Positions 17,870 to 29,625 of a stretch of 64,000 nucleotides of DNA are shown here, piece by piece. A program made the position numbers and the translations under genes. Within the stretch, counting starts at the first letter, position 1. Every line of letters starts with the position of its first letter. Origin of the DNA: Bradyrhizobium sp. LMTR 3 (GTDB lineage Bacteria; Pseudomonadota; Alphaproteobacteria; Rhizobiales; Xanthobacteraceae); NCBI RefSeq assembly GCF_001693485.1, contig NZ_MAXC01000012.1:930001-994000 (forward strand). The letters run 5' to 3'. A model generated the notes under the pieces. That model was not told the DNA's origin and did not search any database. It was given only the letters and a program-made list of their open reading frames with translations.

Positions 17870-18592
17870 CTAGCCGTACCAATGAGCAGAGCGATAGCAG
17901 TCCGATGCCGGTTGGGAATTCAGAAATGGCATTCGGTGGGCAGCGCCCAAGAAGAACGAGTTGGTTTTCCGTATCTTTTCGAATTCCGCCTTAACGGGCG
18001 CCCCCGCTCCGCCGAGCGCGAAATGGTGATCCGCGCAGATTTGCACAACAGCCGAGAATACGTCCATTTGCGCCGAAGGAATTCGAATGTTGCCCAGCTT
18101 GGGCGAGAACTCATTTACGATCTCGTCCTTCAAGCGATAGAGCGCGAGGACTGACTCTCCCAACTGCAATTGTGACGACACCTGTGCGTGGAAAACTGGG
18201 TGGCCGGGCCTCGACTCATCCAAGTCGAAGTGAACGCCATAAACGTGTTCTAGACGAGAGTCTCTTCGCCGAAAATAACCCATCTCCGTACCGAAAGACT
18301 TTGTCTTCATCGGTCCGGCTCCCGGCTGCACGTCACTAAAGGACAGCCACCCTTTGAGAGCGATGAAGAGATTTTGAGGACCGCCCGGTAATTCCGGAAG
18401 GTTGAAGACAATCGGCTTGATGGTGAATGTTGCATCGTTAGGCGCTGCCGCGTTGCCTTCCACCGGCTGGAAAATGTCATTCGGGTTTGTGGGACGAATT
18501 GCGCCGGATTGATACATCCTTCCTATAGAGGTCGTGAGGTTCGTCCATTCAGTCGTCACACGCTTAAACGCGTGCACTTCACTTCTGTTCAT
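17870..18592 (-). CDS. Unknown protein, last gene of the MTase-kinase operon (240 aa)
   Basis: The frame starts at ATG 18592, four bases after the stop of the receiver-domain gene, so it is almost certainly co-transcribed. The protein is soluble, with mixed alpha/beta character, no signal peptide and no membrane segment. Residues 55-150 contain beta-rich segments (ATFTIKPIVFNLPELPGG, NLFIALKGWLSFSDVQPG), and a basic, Phe/Leu-rich C-terminal part follows. I do not recognise a family. Its place after a receiver protein suggests an effector or output component, which is inference. Confidence 0.78.
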   Translation of the reverse strand: MNRSEVHAFKRVTTEWTNLTTSIGRMYQSGAIRPTNPNDIFQPVEGNAAAPNDATFTIKPIVFNLPELPGGPQNLFIALKGWLSFSDVQPGAGPMKTKSFGTEMGYFRRRDSRLEHVYGVHFDLDESRPGHPVFHAQVSSQLQLGESVLALYRLKDEIVNEFSPKLGNIRIPSAQMDVFSAVVQICADHHFALGGAGAPVKAEFEKIRKTNSFFLGAAHRMPFLNSQPASDCYRSAHWYG

Positions 18593-18596
18593 AGCC

Positions 18597-19703
18597 TTAA
18601 AGCCCTAAAAGCGGCGCCCATTCTTCATAGAAATCTTTTTCGACTCGGCACAATTGCGCACCTTGCGGCACCCAACTCGTAGTTGGCACTGAGCAATCGT
18701 CGCGCATGCAAACTGGACGGTGCGTGAACGGGCACCAGAAACCTCCATTCTTCCCGCCGCAGCGAGAGCAGGAGTGATCCGAGAGAGGGCGCCCCAATCG
18801 TTCTTCGATCACGAGTCGATTGAACTCTGCAAACGAGTGAGACCGGGGAACGCTTATTCCATCGCTTAACTGCTCAATCTTTTCATCAACCCCGTCGCGC
18901 CAGAAGAATTTGGAGAACTGCCCAAATGGTCCCTCGTAGGCTGCCCCCTCGAACATTTTCGACAGCTCTGCACTTTCCTCTTCTGCTGTCGCGCAATAAG
19001 CAGTGAGAGCGCTGGCCGAAAGGATGGGCCCTGGATACTTTAAAATCGCATTGCAGAGGACATGCCCGAGTACGTAAACAAGAAGGCGCCGCTTGTCTTC
19101 CAACGAAGGATCGGCCGGCCCAGCGAACTCTTTAATGCGCTCAAGAATTGAGGAATTTGAAGCGCCCAAACGGGCCATATAGAGGGCAAACTGATTCTCC
19201 AAGTCGGGCTTACCCAGCAAGCTCGCGAGGACCGCAGCCAAACTCATCTTCTTCTCTATCAGAGACTTGTCTTTTTCGAGGGCGTCCCACATCCGAACGA
19301 AGCCATGGAACGTGGACGCTATGAAGCTCGCTCCCTCCTCATCCGTATTGGGGACCCTCAACTCGAATAGGCTTGGCTCTTTAGGCAAGGCGTCGATATT
19401 TCCCCGTGAGAAATCTCCGACAGGGACCAGTTTTTGCTGGCACCTTGCGACTACCGTTAGACCAAACAATCCCCGCACTTTGCTGGTCAAATCATAATCA
19501 GTTGCGACCAACACTGTGTTCATACCAATTAGCGAATCGAGTTTCTGAATCGGATCGCCGTCGTCCTCAGACGGCAGCCACGCATCCACTTCAACATCGG
19601 TGCCTTTTAGCTGTTTCTTAACGGCCGCTTGCAGCGCGTCCAAGACCTCTTGCTTGTCATCAACGAGGAGAATGCCGGGCGCTGGAGCCTGATCGATAGC
19701 CAT
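18597..19703 (-). CDS. Receiver-domain protein with C-terminal zinc-ribbon-like motif
   Basis: The 368-residue protein opens with a receiver-like domain: strand ILLVDD with the paired aspartates at about residues 15-16, followed by KQEVLDAL, and a candidate phospho-acceptor aspartate in TVLVATDYDLTS near residue 88. The middle (about 150-300) is helical and unassigned. Near the C-terminus CSRCGGKNGGFWCPF and VCMRDDC supply closely spaced cysteines that could bind zinc. It starts five bases after the kinase stop and four bases before the last gene. It is the likely partner of the histidine kinase; it has no DNA-binding domain that I recognise, so output is probably by protein contact. Confidence 0.8.
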   Translation of the reverse strand: MAIDQAPAPGILLVDDKQEVLDALQAAVKKQLKGTDVEVDAWLPSEDDGDPIQKLDSLIGMNTVLVATDYDLTSKVRGLFGLTVVARCQQKLVPVGDFSRGNIDALPKEPSLFELRVPNTDEEGASFIASTFHGFVRMWDALEKDKSLIEKKMSLAAVLASLLGKPDLENQFALYMARLGASNSSILERIKEFAGPADPSLEDKRRLLVYVLGHVLCNAILKYPGPILSASALTAYCATAEEESAELSKMFEGAAYEGPFGQFSKFFWRDGVDEKIEQLSDGISVPRSHSFAEFNRLVIEERLGRPLSDHSCSRCGGKNGGFWCPFTHRPVCMRDDCSVPTTSWVPQGAQLCRVEKDFYEEWAPLLGL

Positions 19704-19708
19704 GATGC

Positions 19709-21941
19709 CTAACTCTCACTAAGAGGCAATCTGATCTGAATGCACGTCGAATACTCTGAAGGAGCCGCGATGACTTCCGCTTTGCCGCCGAAAGCCTCCG
19801 CTCCGCGTCGAACTAGCGCGAGGCCGAGTCCCATGCCAGAACCCAATGGATCACGATCAGAGTTTGTCGTGGTGGTGAAGAGCGGATCGAACACGCGTTC
19901 ATGCAGAGCGCTCGGAATTCCGATACCTGTGTCGAGCACTTCTAGGATATGCCACCGATCGGTATTCCTGGCTCGGAAGCAAATCTTGCCTGCTTTTCGG
20001 CCCGCCTTGGCTGTGACCGCTTTCAGCGCGTTAGTGTAGAGATTTAGAGCGAGACCGTTGTACAGCGCGGGCGGCACCATTGGTGCTTCTAGGTCGGTCT
20101 CCGCTTCGATCTCCACTTCAATGTTTCGATCTTCTGCATAGCGTCCGAAGATGCGCTTCACTTGGGCAAGACGTGGTTTCGCGGGATACGGCTTTGCCGG
20201 GTCTCGCTTTAGAGCCCTGAATGTAGCCGGAGGAATAGGTGACAAACTCCCGCAGATTTTTGATGTGCGTCGCGAAACTAGCTGCAGCGCCCGATAGCTT
20301 TGGGTGCTGCTTTGAGATGACCAGTAGCTCCTTGTGCGTCGTCTCTAGCTCGCGCAGCGCTGATCCGAATTCATGCGTCATGAACCCAGCGACCACGCCG
20401 AGCAGGCTCATCACTTCAAGTTGCTGCTCTCGTTCATAGGTCGCTTCTTGATGTCGCGTTGCTAGAGCTTGCGTCTCGGCAAGAGCGGAAACGATGCGAG
20501 ACTTCTGCGCGGCAGTTATGAGGGGATTTGCTTCGACCTCTGCAATTGCGGAGCGAGTTTCCCGCCGTATCGATGCCAGCATCTCACGAAGCTTCGCTTT
20601 TTCCTGCTCTTGCTGAGTGCGCCTATCGCCATAGGCCATCGCCTCCACGGCGCCGCGCACCATCAGGCGCAACTCGTTGAACGCCTCATTCTCAACGAAG
20701 CCCTCTCTGTCGGCTGAGGCTACGAGCCCGGTCTGTCCTCGGCTGAATGTTTGACTATGACGAGCATCGACCTGAACAAAGCCCACAAGCTGGGCTGACT
20801 GAGGTAGTCGTAGCATCCAATTCTCAGCCGTCGACGACTTGACCTGCGCCGCCATGGGGAAATGCTTCAAAGCGAGTGGAGAACGCGGCTCTCTACGCCT
20901 ACGTGCCACGTCTGCTTGGAGTTGCAGCCAATCGTCCGATGGCGACCCGTACGGTTGAACGCGAAAGCTTCGATCAAAAACAGCGACCCCGCCGTTTTCG
21001 ATCACCCAACGTTGAGCCACGCGGCCGTCCACCGACAGGCCCCTAAAGGTGCCACCGCGTCGGGGAAACCATCGCAGGTCTGAATAAACCTCTCCCACGT
21101 GATTTTCGATCGTGTCGTCAACTTGGAAGTAAGGCTCCTCCTTGCCTCGCCGATAGACCCGCAGCCGAAGCTTCTTGCCATGCACTTCCAATTGCGCCCT
21201 GAACACAAAATGGTTCAATATTTCGAGGGCTACGTCGCTTTCGTCATCGTTTTCTTCCGGGCCAATCTTCAAGCTAAAGCCCGGATCAATCTGCCGGCCG
21301 CGTGAGCCTTCCCGCTCGCTGTGTTCGCGGAGCAATGAACGTAGCGGGGTGAGAATGCTGAGAGAGCCGGTACGGACGTGCCTCAAGTCAAGACGCTGCG
21401 CTTCTTCCCTCAACTGGTGAATCGTAAGTGTCGTTCCGGATTGGGCGTCCTCTTGCGCCTCTTCGAGGCGGTAAGGCACGCTCACCTTGCCCAAATCTTC
21501 GTGCTGATCAAATCGCGGCCAGTCGAAGTCGGCAATAAGTTTGGTTCGACGATTGAAGTCTGGATCAAAGGAAATGCTCTCTAATTGCAACTTCCGGCCA
21601 AGGAAACGTACAGCGAACCGACCAATACCCTTCTCGCCGGTTATCAAGCGCCCAAACTTGGCGCTCACGTTGACGCCTTCCTTCGAGCTCGTGCCGATTC
21701 TCATCCATGAGGTGGCAAACCGTTTAAGCGTCATGCCGCCACCATTGTCGGCAATTATGATTGCTTCACCAGGCTCGTAGTTAATATTGCAGACGGTCGC
21801 GTCCGCATCGTAGGCATTCTTGATAAGCTCAATTACCGCGACCTCGGGCTGCTTAACCAAGCGCTCGCCCAACTCTCGCAAGATTCGGCTCTCGATTGTA
21901 AACGACAGCGTTCCACGTTCTAGTTCGGCCTGTTTAGCCAT
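19709..21941 (-). CDS. Sensor kinase with two GHKL ATPase domains (one frameshift)
   Basis: From ATG 21941 the N-terminus is a MORC/Hsp90-like GHKL ATPase: ELIKNAYDAD (N box), DNGGGM (G1) and TGEKGIGRFAV (G2). A central beta-rich region is followed by a long coiled coil (about residues 440-530) and a dimerisation helix with the candidate phospho-histidine in GFMTHEFGSALRELE. A second GHKL domain closes the protein: NLYTNALKAV, DTGIGIPS and SGMGLGLALV. The frame breaks near 20220, where a run of three G replaces the two needed; correcting one base joins both halves exactly. A cytoplasmic sensor is likely, as no membrane segment is seen. Two different GHKL domains in one protein is an unusual build. 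Confidence 0.8.
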
Positions 21942-22054
21942 AACTAGCACCGCACTCTGCTGAAGCTTGAACGGACCGAATCGTTTTCTGCAACCAATGG
22001 CGCCCCCGCGCCGCCGCTTGCAATCTAGCGACGCTGACTTTGCGGATCAAGGAC

Positions 22055-23824
22055 TTAAACCAGCTTAGCCGTCTTTGCCCTCAATGAGCTAGGAACGGTG
22101 AGAGGATTTAGGTGCTGGGTCAGCATTTCGGGGCGCACCGCCGCTCTACCCCCAACAAAGCTGAGTGGCAATTCCGGTGCATTTGGGTCTGGACGCTTCG
22201 CGCCCTTGCTCTTCGTCTCAAACGCGGCGCTGTGAATCTGCTCGACGGCTGGAAGGCGTGGCTTCTTTCCCTCAAACCAATCCGCGATGCTGACGATCTG
22301 AAGCCGGGGTGTACGACCATGAACCACGTCAGCGAATCCCGCAGCAGTGGCCTCGCGAAGCATTGATGGCGTTGGACGTTCTAAGCACACGAAAAGTCCC
22401 ATCTCGGCCTTCTCGCGCTCGATGACACCACGAAGCTCCCGCACATGAGCCGGTCCCGTATTCCCCGCCTTAGCCGAGATGATCATTCTGCCGTAAGCGC
22501 GGCCCGGACCGTTCGGGAAAAATAGCTCGCCATCAATCCCGCGATCAGCGCCTTTCTTAACTTCGTTTATCCGGTGCGCCCCTAGCAAGTAGTTAGCCCA
22601 CCACTGAAATTGGAACGGATTCGATTGGGCCAAGCGTGCCGCAGATGCGTAGTCGGCCGGAATGCCTTCGGCCTTCGGTACGTTCGGGGTGCCAAAGGCG
22701 TCCTTCAATCGTCCTTCGATCACATGAATCGCATGAATCGACACATCAATGCCGATCCAATTCCGCTTAGCAGCCTGAGCAGCATGCACGGTTGTTCCGC
22801 AGCCGCAGAATGGATCGAGGACAACTTGTCCCGGCCTTGTTGAGGCACGAATGATTCTATCCAGAAGGCCCACAGGCTTTTGTGTCGGATATCCGAGCCG
22901 CTCCTGGCCGACATTGTGAACAGGCTTTATATCCAGCACCAAGTCTTGCAGGGGCATGCCTGGAAGTTCATCCACATACCGCTTGCGCTGCGGCATACCG
23001 CCTTCCTTTTGCGGCCAATGAATCCTTCCCGCCGCATCCAGTCGATCAAGTTCCCCATGGGGCACCGCCCAATGGCGTCCCTTTGCACTCACGGAGATGC
23101 CTCTCCATGGCTTGCCGCTTTCCCCATTTCGCGTGCCGGCACCGGTCAGATCGGCGCGTCGCCACTTTCGTCCCTCTGCATCTTCATGCACAAAGAAAGA
23201 GTTGATGTACTCCTGATCGTACGACTGATGCACGTCCTCCCACGTGAACTCGTCAGAAGCACTGTAAAAGAGAATGACATCATGGATGGGCCCCCATCGC
23301 TTTGCGGAGTTGTGGGCGCTTGTTCGCTTCCAAATGATCTCATTCCGGAACTTGTCCGGCCCAAAGATTCCATCGAGGAGGATCTTCAAGTAATGGCTCG
23401 CCGTCGGGTCGCAGTGTAAATAGAGAGAACCTGTCGGCTTGAGAACGCGACGTAACTCAATGAGTCGCTGGGCCATCATGACCAAATAGGCCATCATGTC
23501 GCTTTCGCCGAGGGCGGACCTCAGAGCCGAGACGAACGTTGCCGTGGGCCCACCGACATCGGTCATCATCTCATGGTATGCGGCTTCTGCTTCCCCCGTG
23601 TGCCATGACCAAAAGTCTAAGAATGCTCCCACCTGAGCAGACGCTACGTCTTCGACCGGGCTCTTGAACAGTACGTTGTATCGCGCCTGACTGTTGAACG
23701 GAGGGTCCAAATAAACGAGGTCAACGCTCTCGTCTTTGACTTGCTGGCGTAGCACCTCCAAATTATCACCGAAGAATAACTTATTTGGTGAGATAGCCGT
23801 ACCGCGCACCGAACTCTTAGCCAT
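22055..23824 (-). CDS. Beta-class DNA methyltransferase with Mrr-like tail
   Basis: ATG 23824 is preceded by GGAG eight bases upstream; an in-frame GTG at 23833 is less well placed. The catalytic motif DPPF (LVYLDPPFNSQARYNVLF) is near the N-terminus and the AdoMet-binding motif (VVLDPFCGCGTTVHAAQ) comes about 300 residues later, with the target-recognition region between: the order of beta-class N6-adenine/N4-cytosine methyltransferases. The last 200 residues contain GIDGELFFPNG, IISAKAGNTG and VRELRGVIEREKAEMGLF, resembling the PD-(D/E)xK restriction-like domain of Mrr-type proteins; the acidic residue before the lysine is replaced by serine, so nuclease activity is uncertain. It is the first gene of the minus-strand run with the kinase and receiver genes, about 110 bases before the kinase. 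Confidence 0.88.
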   Translation of the reverse strand: MAKSSVRGTAISPNKLFFGDNLEVLRQQVKDESVDLVYLDPPFNSQARYNVLFKSPVEDVASAQVGAFLDFWSWHTGEAEAAYHEMMTDVGGPTATFVSALRSALGESDMMAYLVMMAQRLIELRRVLKPTGSLYLHCDPTASHYLKILLDGIFGPDKFRNEIIWKRTSAHNSAKRWGPIHDVILFYSASDEFTWEDVHQSYDQEYINSFFVHEDAEGRKWRRADLTGAGTRNGESGKPWRGISVSAKGRHWAVPHGELDRLDAAGRIHWPQKEGGMPQRKRYVDELPGMPLQDLVLDIKPVHNVGQERLGYPTQKPVGLLDRIIRASTRPGQVVLDPFCGCGTTVHAAQAAKRNWIGIDVSIHAIHVIEGRLKDAFGTPNVPKAEGIPADYASAARLAQSNPFQFQWWANYLLGAHRINEVKKGADRGIDGELFFPNGPGRAYGRMIISAKAGNTGPAHVRELRGVIEREKAEMGLFVCLERPTPSMLREATAAGFADVVHGRTPRLQIVSIADWFEGKKPRLPAVEQIHSAAFETKSKGAKRPDPNAPELPLSFVGGRAAVRPEMLTQHLNPLTVPSSLRAKTAKLV

Positions 23825-23945
23825 AGACCCCACTCCGCAATGGGTCCATGAATGCGGTTAACCTGCCAACAAGCGCTTTTACTTTGGCGTAAGAACGATT
23901 CTTTTTAGGCGATAAGGTTAATCAAATACTTCGGCCACCCAAAAG

Positions 23946-24350
23946 ATGGAGTCTACCAAGTTGAGCATGCTCTCTCGTATCCTGATTGCCGGTGTGGTAA
24001 CATTATTCGGCGCCCTCGTGGCCTATGCGAAGCCAATAAGCCCCACGGAGATTCGGGTTCGGGACGGCGACACTATTGTAGCGCATGGGGTTACTTACAG
24101 GATGATTGGATACGACACCCCAGAGATATCTTCGAGATGGCGCAAGGTGGAGCGGATGAGAAAGCTGTGGCCTTGATCGCAAAGGAGCGATTTCAAGAGT
24201 TGATAAAGTAGTTTGCTCGACCTCCAACCCCTGCCCTGCTCGTGCTCTCAACACAAAATCAATAACGGCTCATGCCATCATCGACGGAATGTGCGCTATC
24301 CTAATGCTCGACGGGTCCAATAGAGCCGGCCCCGGAAATCTGCACAGGAC
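23946..24350 (+). pseudogene. Thermonuclease-like gene, frameshifted and cut by an IS
   Basis: From ATG 23946 a signal-peptide or membrane-anchor segment (RILIAGVVTLFGALVAYAKP) is followed by the opening of an SNase-like domain: VRDGDTIVAHGVTYRMIGYD-TPE, with the family's D-G-D-T and D-x-P-E elements. The frame then changes: GADEKAVALIAKERFQELI is in the neighbouring frame, and a stop follows. Later pieces (CAILMLDG) run up to the left end of the IS3-family element at 24353. The C-terminal catalytic half is missing. It was an exported micrococcal-nuclease-type enzyme and is now inactive. Confidence 0.6.
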
Positions 24351-24408
24351 GCTAAGTGGAGTTTCTGCCTGACGGCGGGCAAGATTGACCCGCGAATCAG
24401 GAGAGACC

Positions 24409-24717
24409 ATGAGCAGACGAGCCCGCCGGAATCACTCACCGGCCTTCAAGGCGAAGGTGGCGCTGGCAGCCATCAAGGGCGACCGGACGATAGCCCAACT
24501 GGCGGAGCATTTCGACGTTCACCCCAATCAGATTACGGCGTGGAAATCGCAGCTTGAGGGCAATGCTTCCGAGATTTTCGGACCAGGGGGCGGACCACCG
24601 GCCGCGCCTGCAGTCGATGTGAAGTCGCTGCATGCCAAGATCGGGGAGCTGACGCTTGAGAACGATTTTTTAGAAGGAGCGCTCACCAAGGCGGGATTGC
24701 TGAGCGCAAAGCGATGA
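24409..24717 (+). CDS. IS3-family transposase OrfA
   Basis: The product of 102 residues starts at ATG 24409 after AGGAGAG. It contains the HTH of IS3-type OrfA proteins (FKAKVALAAIKGDRTIAQLA, then EHFDVHPNQITAWKSQL) and a leucine-zipper-like C-terminal helix (VKSLHAKIGELTLENDFLEG) used for multimerisation and OrfAB formation. It overlaps orfB by four bases (ATGA). Confidence 0.9.
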   Translation: MSRRARRNHSPAFKAKVALAAIKGDRTIAQLAEHFDVHPNQITAWKSQLEGNASEIFGPGGGPPAAPAVDVKSLHAKIGELTLENDFLEGALTKAGLLSAKR

Positions 24718-25541
24718 TCGACCGTGGACATGATCTGTCGATCACCAAGCAGGCGGAAGTTTTGAAGATCAGCCGCGGCAGTGTTTATTATCTGCCGCGC
24801 CCGGTGTCGTCCGCCGACCTCGCGATCATGCGGCATCTGGATCGGCTGCACCTGGAGTTCCCCTTCGCCGGTTCGCGTATGTTGCGAGGCCTGCTGGCTT
24901 TGCAGGGGTGCAAGATCGGCCGCCGGCACGTGAAGACGCTGATGCGGCGGATGGGGATAGAGGCGCTCTATCGCCGTCCGCGCACCACCAAGCCGGAACC
25001 GGGGCACAAGATCCATCCGTATCTGCTGCGCGGTCTGGCGATCGAGCGGGCCAACCAGGTGTGGGCGATGGATATCACCTACGTCCCGATGGCCCGTGGC
25101 TTCGTCTATCTCGCCGTGGTGCTCGACTGGTTCAGCCGCCGTGTGCTGTCATGGCGCGTATCGATCACCATGGAGGCGGCGTTCTGCGTCGAGGCGATGG
25201 AGGATGCGATGGCCCGTCACGGCAAGCCGGAGATCTTCAACACCGACCAGGGCAGCCAGTTCACCGGGGCGGCCTTCACCGGCGTCCTCGCCAGCAATGG
25301 CATCGCGATCAGCATGGACGGCAAGGGCGCCTGGCGGGACAACGTGTTCGTCGAGCGGCTATGGCGCAGCGTCAAATACGAGGAGGTGTATCTGCGAGCC
25401 TACGAAACCGTCGGCGAGGCGCGACATTCGATCGGCCGGTATCTCGACTTCTACAACCGACGAAGGCCCCATTCGAGCCTTGACGACATGACCCCGGATC
25501 AAGCCTACTTCAACCTTCCGCCGCTCCGCGTGGCGGCCTAA
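24714..25541 (+). CDS. IS3-family transposase OrfB (DDE integrase core)
   Basis: The 275-residue protein has an HTH_21 segment (AGSRMLRGLLALQGCKIGRR) and the DDE catalytic triad: first Asp in WAMDITYVPM, second Asp in FNTDQGSQFTG, and Glu in FVERLWRSVKYEEVY. It ends with the family's typical FYNRRRPHSSLDDMTPDQAY. It is intact and translationally coupled to orfA; strand transfer is its role. Confidence 0.93.
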   Translation: MIDRGHDLSITKQAEVLKISRGSVYYLPRPVSSADLAIMRHLDRLHLEFPFAGSRMLRGLLALQGCKIGRRHVKTLMRRMGIEALYRRPRTTKPEPGHKIHPYLLRGLAIERANQVWAMDITYVPMARGFVYLAVVLDWFSRRVLSWRVSITMEAAFCVEAMEDAMARHGKPEIFNTDQGSQFTGAAFTGVLASNGIAISMDGKGAWRDNVFVERLWRSVKYEEVYLRAYETVGEARHSIGRYLDFYNRRRPHSSLDDMTPDQAYFNLPPLRVAA

Positions 25542-25562
25542 TCCCGGCAGAGGCTCCACTTA

Positions 25563-26211
25563 TCGACGCGGAGAGTCTGTTCAGACCAGCGGGACCAGCT
25601 CAAATATTGGCGAGAAGCTCATTGCCGAGGAATTGGCGGTGCGTTTTGCTTGCAGCGCGGATAAGTGCCCAAGTATGCCTGACTGGCCCAAGATCATCGA
25701 AGCTCAGTCGCGTTAAACGTGAGAATGTACCTTCAGGCGAGCCACTCTTTCCAGCCCCAGGTGTGCTTCTATCGGCTCGACATGGAGCAACCTGACCTTG
25801 CCCCCATATGTGGAACAGCCCGCGTGGCAAGAGCTTTTTCAGTCGATTTCACGCATTGGAACGGTGCGGTCATATGTCCGGCCTTTTGCGCGCGGCGCAT
25901 GGCCGCTGCCCTCGATGAGATCCGCAAAGAGACCAGCGCGAGGGACCAATGGCAAACCCGCTTCTATCTGAGACACCGCGAGGACCCGAAGCGACGAACA
26001 GAACCAAATCGCGCCGATGGTCGAGAGTACTCCTGCGTTCGGTCGAGCTACCCACGGTCGACATCAACGCGAGGAGGCCCACGCGGGTGTCCGTGACTTG
26101 TCTAGCCCAACCTATGCGGTGTAGGCGCTGAGCCTGAGGGGACGCACGGTAACATTTCGGGCTAACTTGGCGTCATTGGTGGCTTTGGTTCGGTCATCGG
26201 AGGCGGCCTTT
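25563..26211. other. Spacer between the IS3 and IS21 elements
   Basis: Fragments such as WQELFQSISRIGTVRSYVRP and HWNGAVICPAFCARRMAAAL are open in different plus-strand frames around 25790-25930 and may be traces of a decayed gene, but I recognise no family and see no intact frame. Confidence 0.35.
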
Positions 26212-26341
26212 TGTATAGCGCGACAATCTGGGTGGGGAGCGCGCGACAATCAGGATGGCGAGTCAGTGTCGCGGCGTGGTGATGATTGCCGCGACGACTG
26301 TCGCGCGCAGGAGTTTTGTTGGCTCTGATTGTCGCGGAGCG

Positions 26342-28713
<2,372 letters not shown>

Positions 28714-28959
28714 CTATGGATCGCGCCGACGCCGGGCTCGTAACTCCGGTCGGGCTACGCCCTCCCTACGTCCGAGCCCGGCGAAGCTCTCTCATCCTGA
28801 TTGACGCTACGCTTCCACCCAAATTGCCGCGCGGCAGCCTTTTGGGCGTAACGGGCCGCCACAGCTTCGAAGGCCTAGTCTAGGTACGCCGCGATGTGTG
28901 AGTGCCAGTCTAATGTTCTTGCGCGATCCCACGTTGTGCCGGATCCGCACTTAGGACGG

Positions 28960-29625
28960 TCAAACGCTCCGCCGCTCGGGCAGAAACTGATAAAGACGTC
29001 AACGAACCTATCGCTCCGCAGTTGCTGCGCCGCGCAAGACTGAACCTGATGAGCCGGCACGGTATCCGCGCCATTATGGTGCAACCGCGCCGCGTCCGAC
29101 AGCCGTCACGACATGCCGATCGCGCCGAACCTAATCGCACGCGACACTTCATGGCCGAGCCGCGAATCGGGTCTCGCTCGCCGAGATTGCCTCCATCCGA
29201 CCGCAGAGGGTTGGCTCCATTTGGCGGCCGTCATGGATCTCTTTGGCTGGGCTATGCGGGATCACATGCAGGTTGAATTCGCATCCGCGGCGCTGACGTG
29301 GCTATCCAGCGGCAACGGCCGCCGGCCGGACTGATCCACCACTCCGATCGGGCGTGCAGTACGCCTCACACATCTTTCGCGGCGCTCTCTCGGGTGCCGG
29401 CATAACCGCTTCGATGAGCCGCAAGGGCCGATTGCTACGACAATGGCCTGATGGAGAGAGCTTCTTCCATACCACGCAGACCGAGCTCGTTTATCAATCG
29501 CAACTACAAGAAGCGCGCCGAGGCCCGGCACGATATCTTCGCCTTCATCGAGAGTTTCTACAACTGCGCATCAGAACACCCATCTGTCTATGTTGTTGAA
29601 GAGAAGAGATTTTGCTGATTGGGAT
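28960..29625 (+). pseudogene. IS3-family OrfB relic
   Basis: Pieces in shifting plus-strand frames rebuild an IS3-type integrase core: MPIAPNLIARDTSW, HPTAEGWLHLAAVMDLFG with WAMRDHMQVEFASAALT, then QYASHIFRGALSGAGITASM, SRKG, ESFFHT with TELVYQ, and finally FAFIESFYNCASEHPSVYV in yet another frame. Several indels and lost catalytic residues make it inactive. It is a different subgroup from the intact IS3 element at 24353 and lies just right of the IS21 element. Confidence 0.65.

Larger units (their letters stand above)
24353..25562 (+). mobile_element. IS3-family insertion sequence, intact
   Basis: The element is bounded by imperfect 17-bp inverted repeats: TAAGTGGAGTTTCTGCC at 24353-24369, and its complement-form GGCAGAGGCTCCACTTA at 25546-25562 (15 of 17 match). 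It carries two overlapping transposase frames, orfA and orfB. A clear target-site duplication is not visible next to the ends as drawn. Both genes look undamaged, so it may be active. It interrupts or abuts the thermonuclease relic. Confidence 0.88.
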
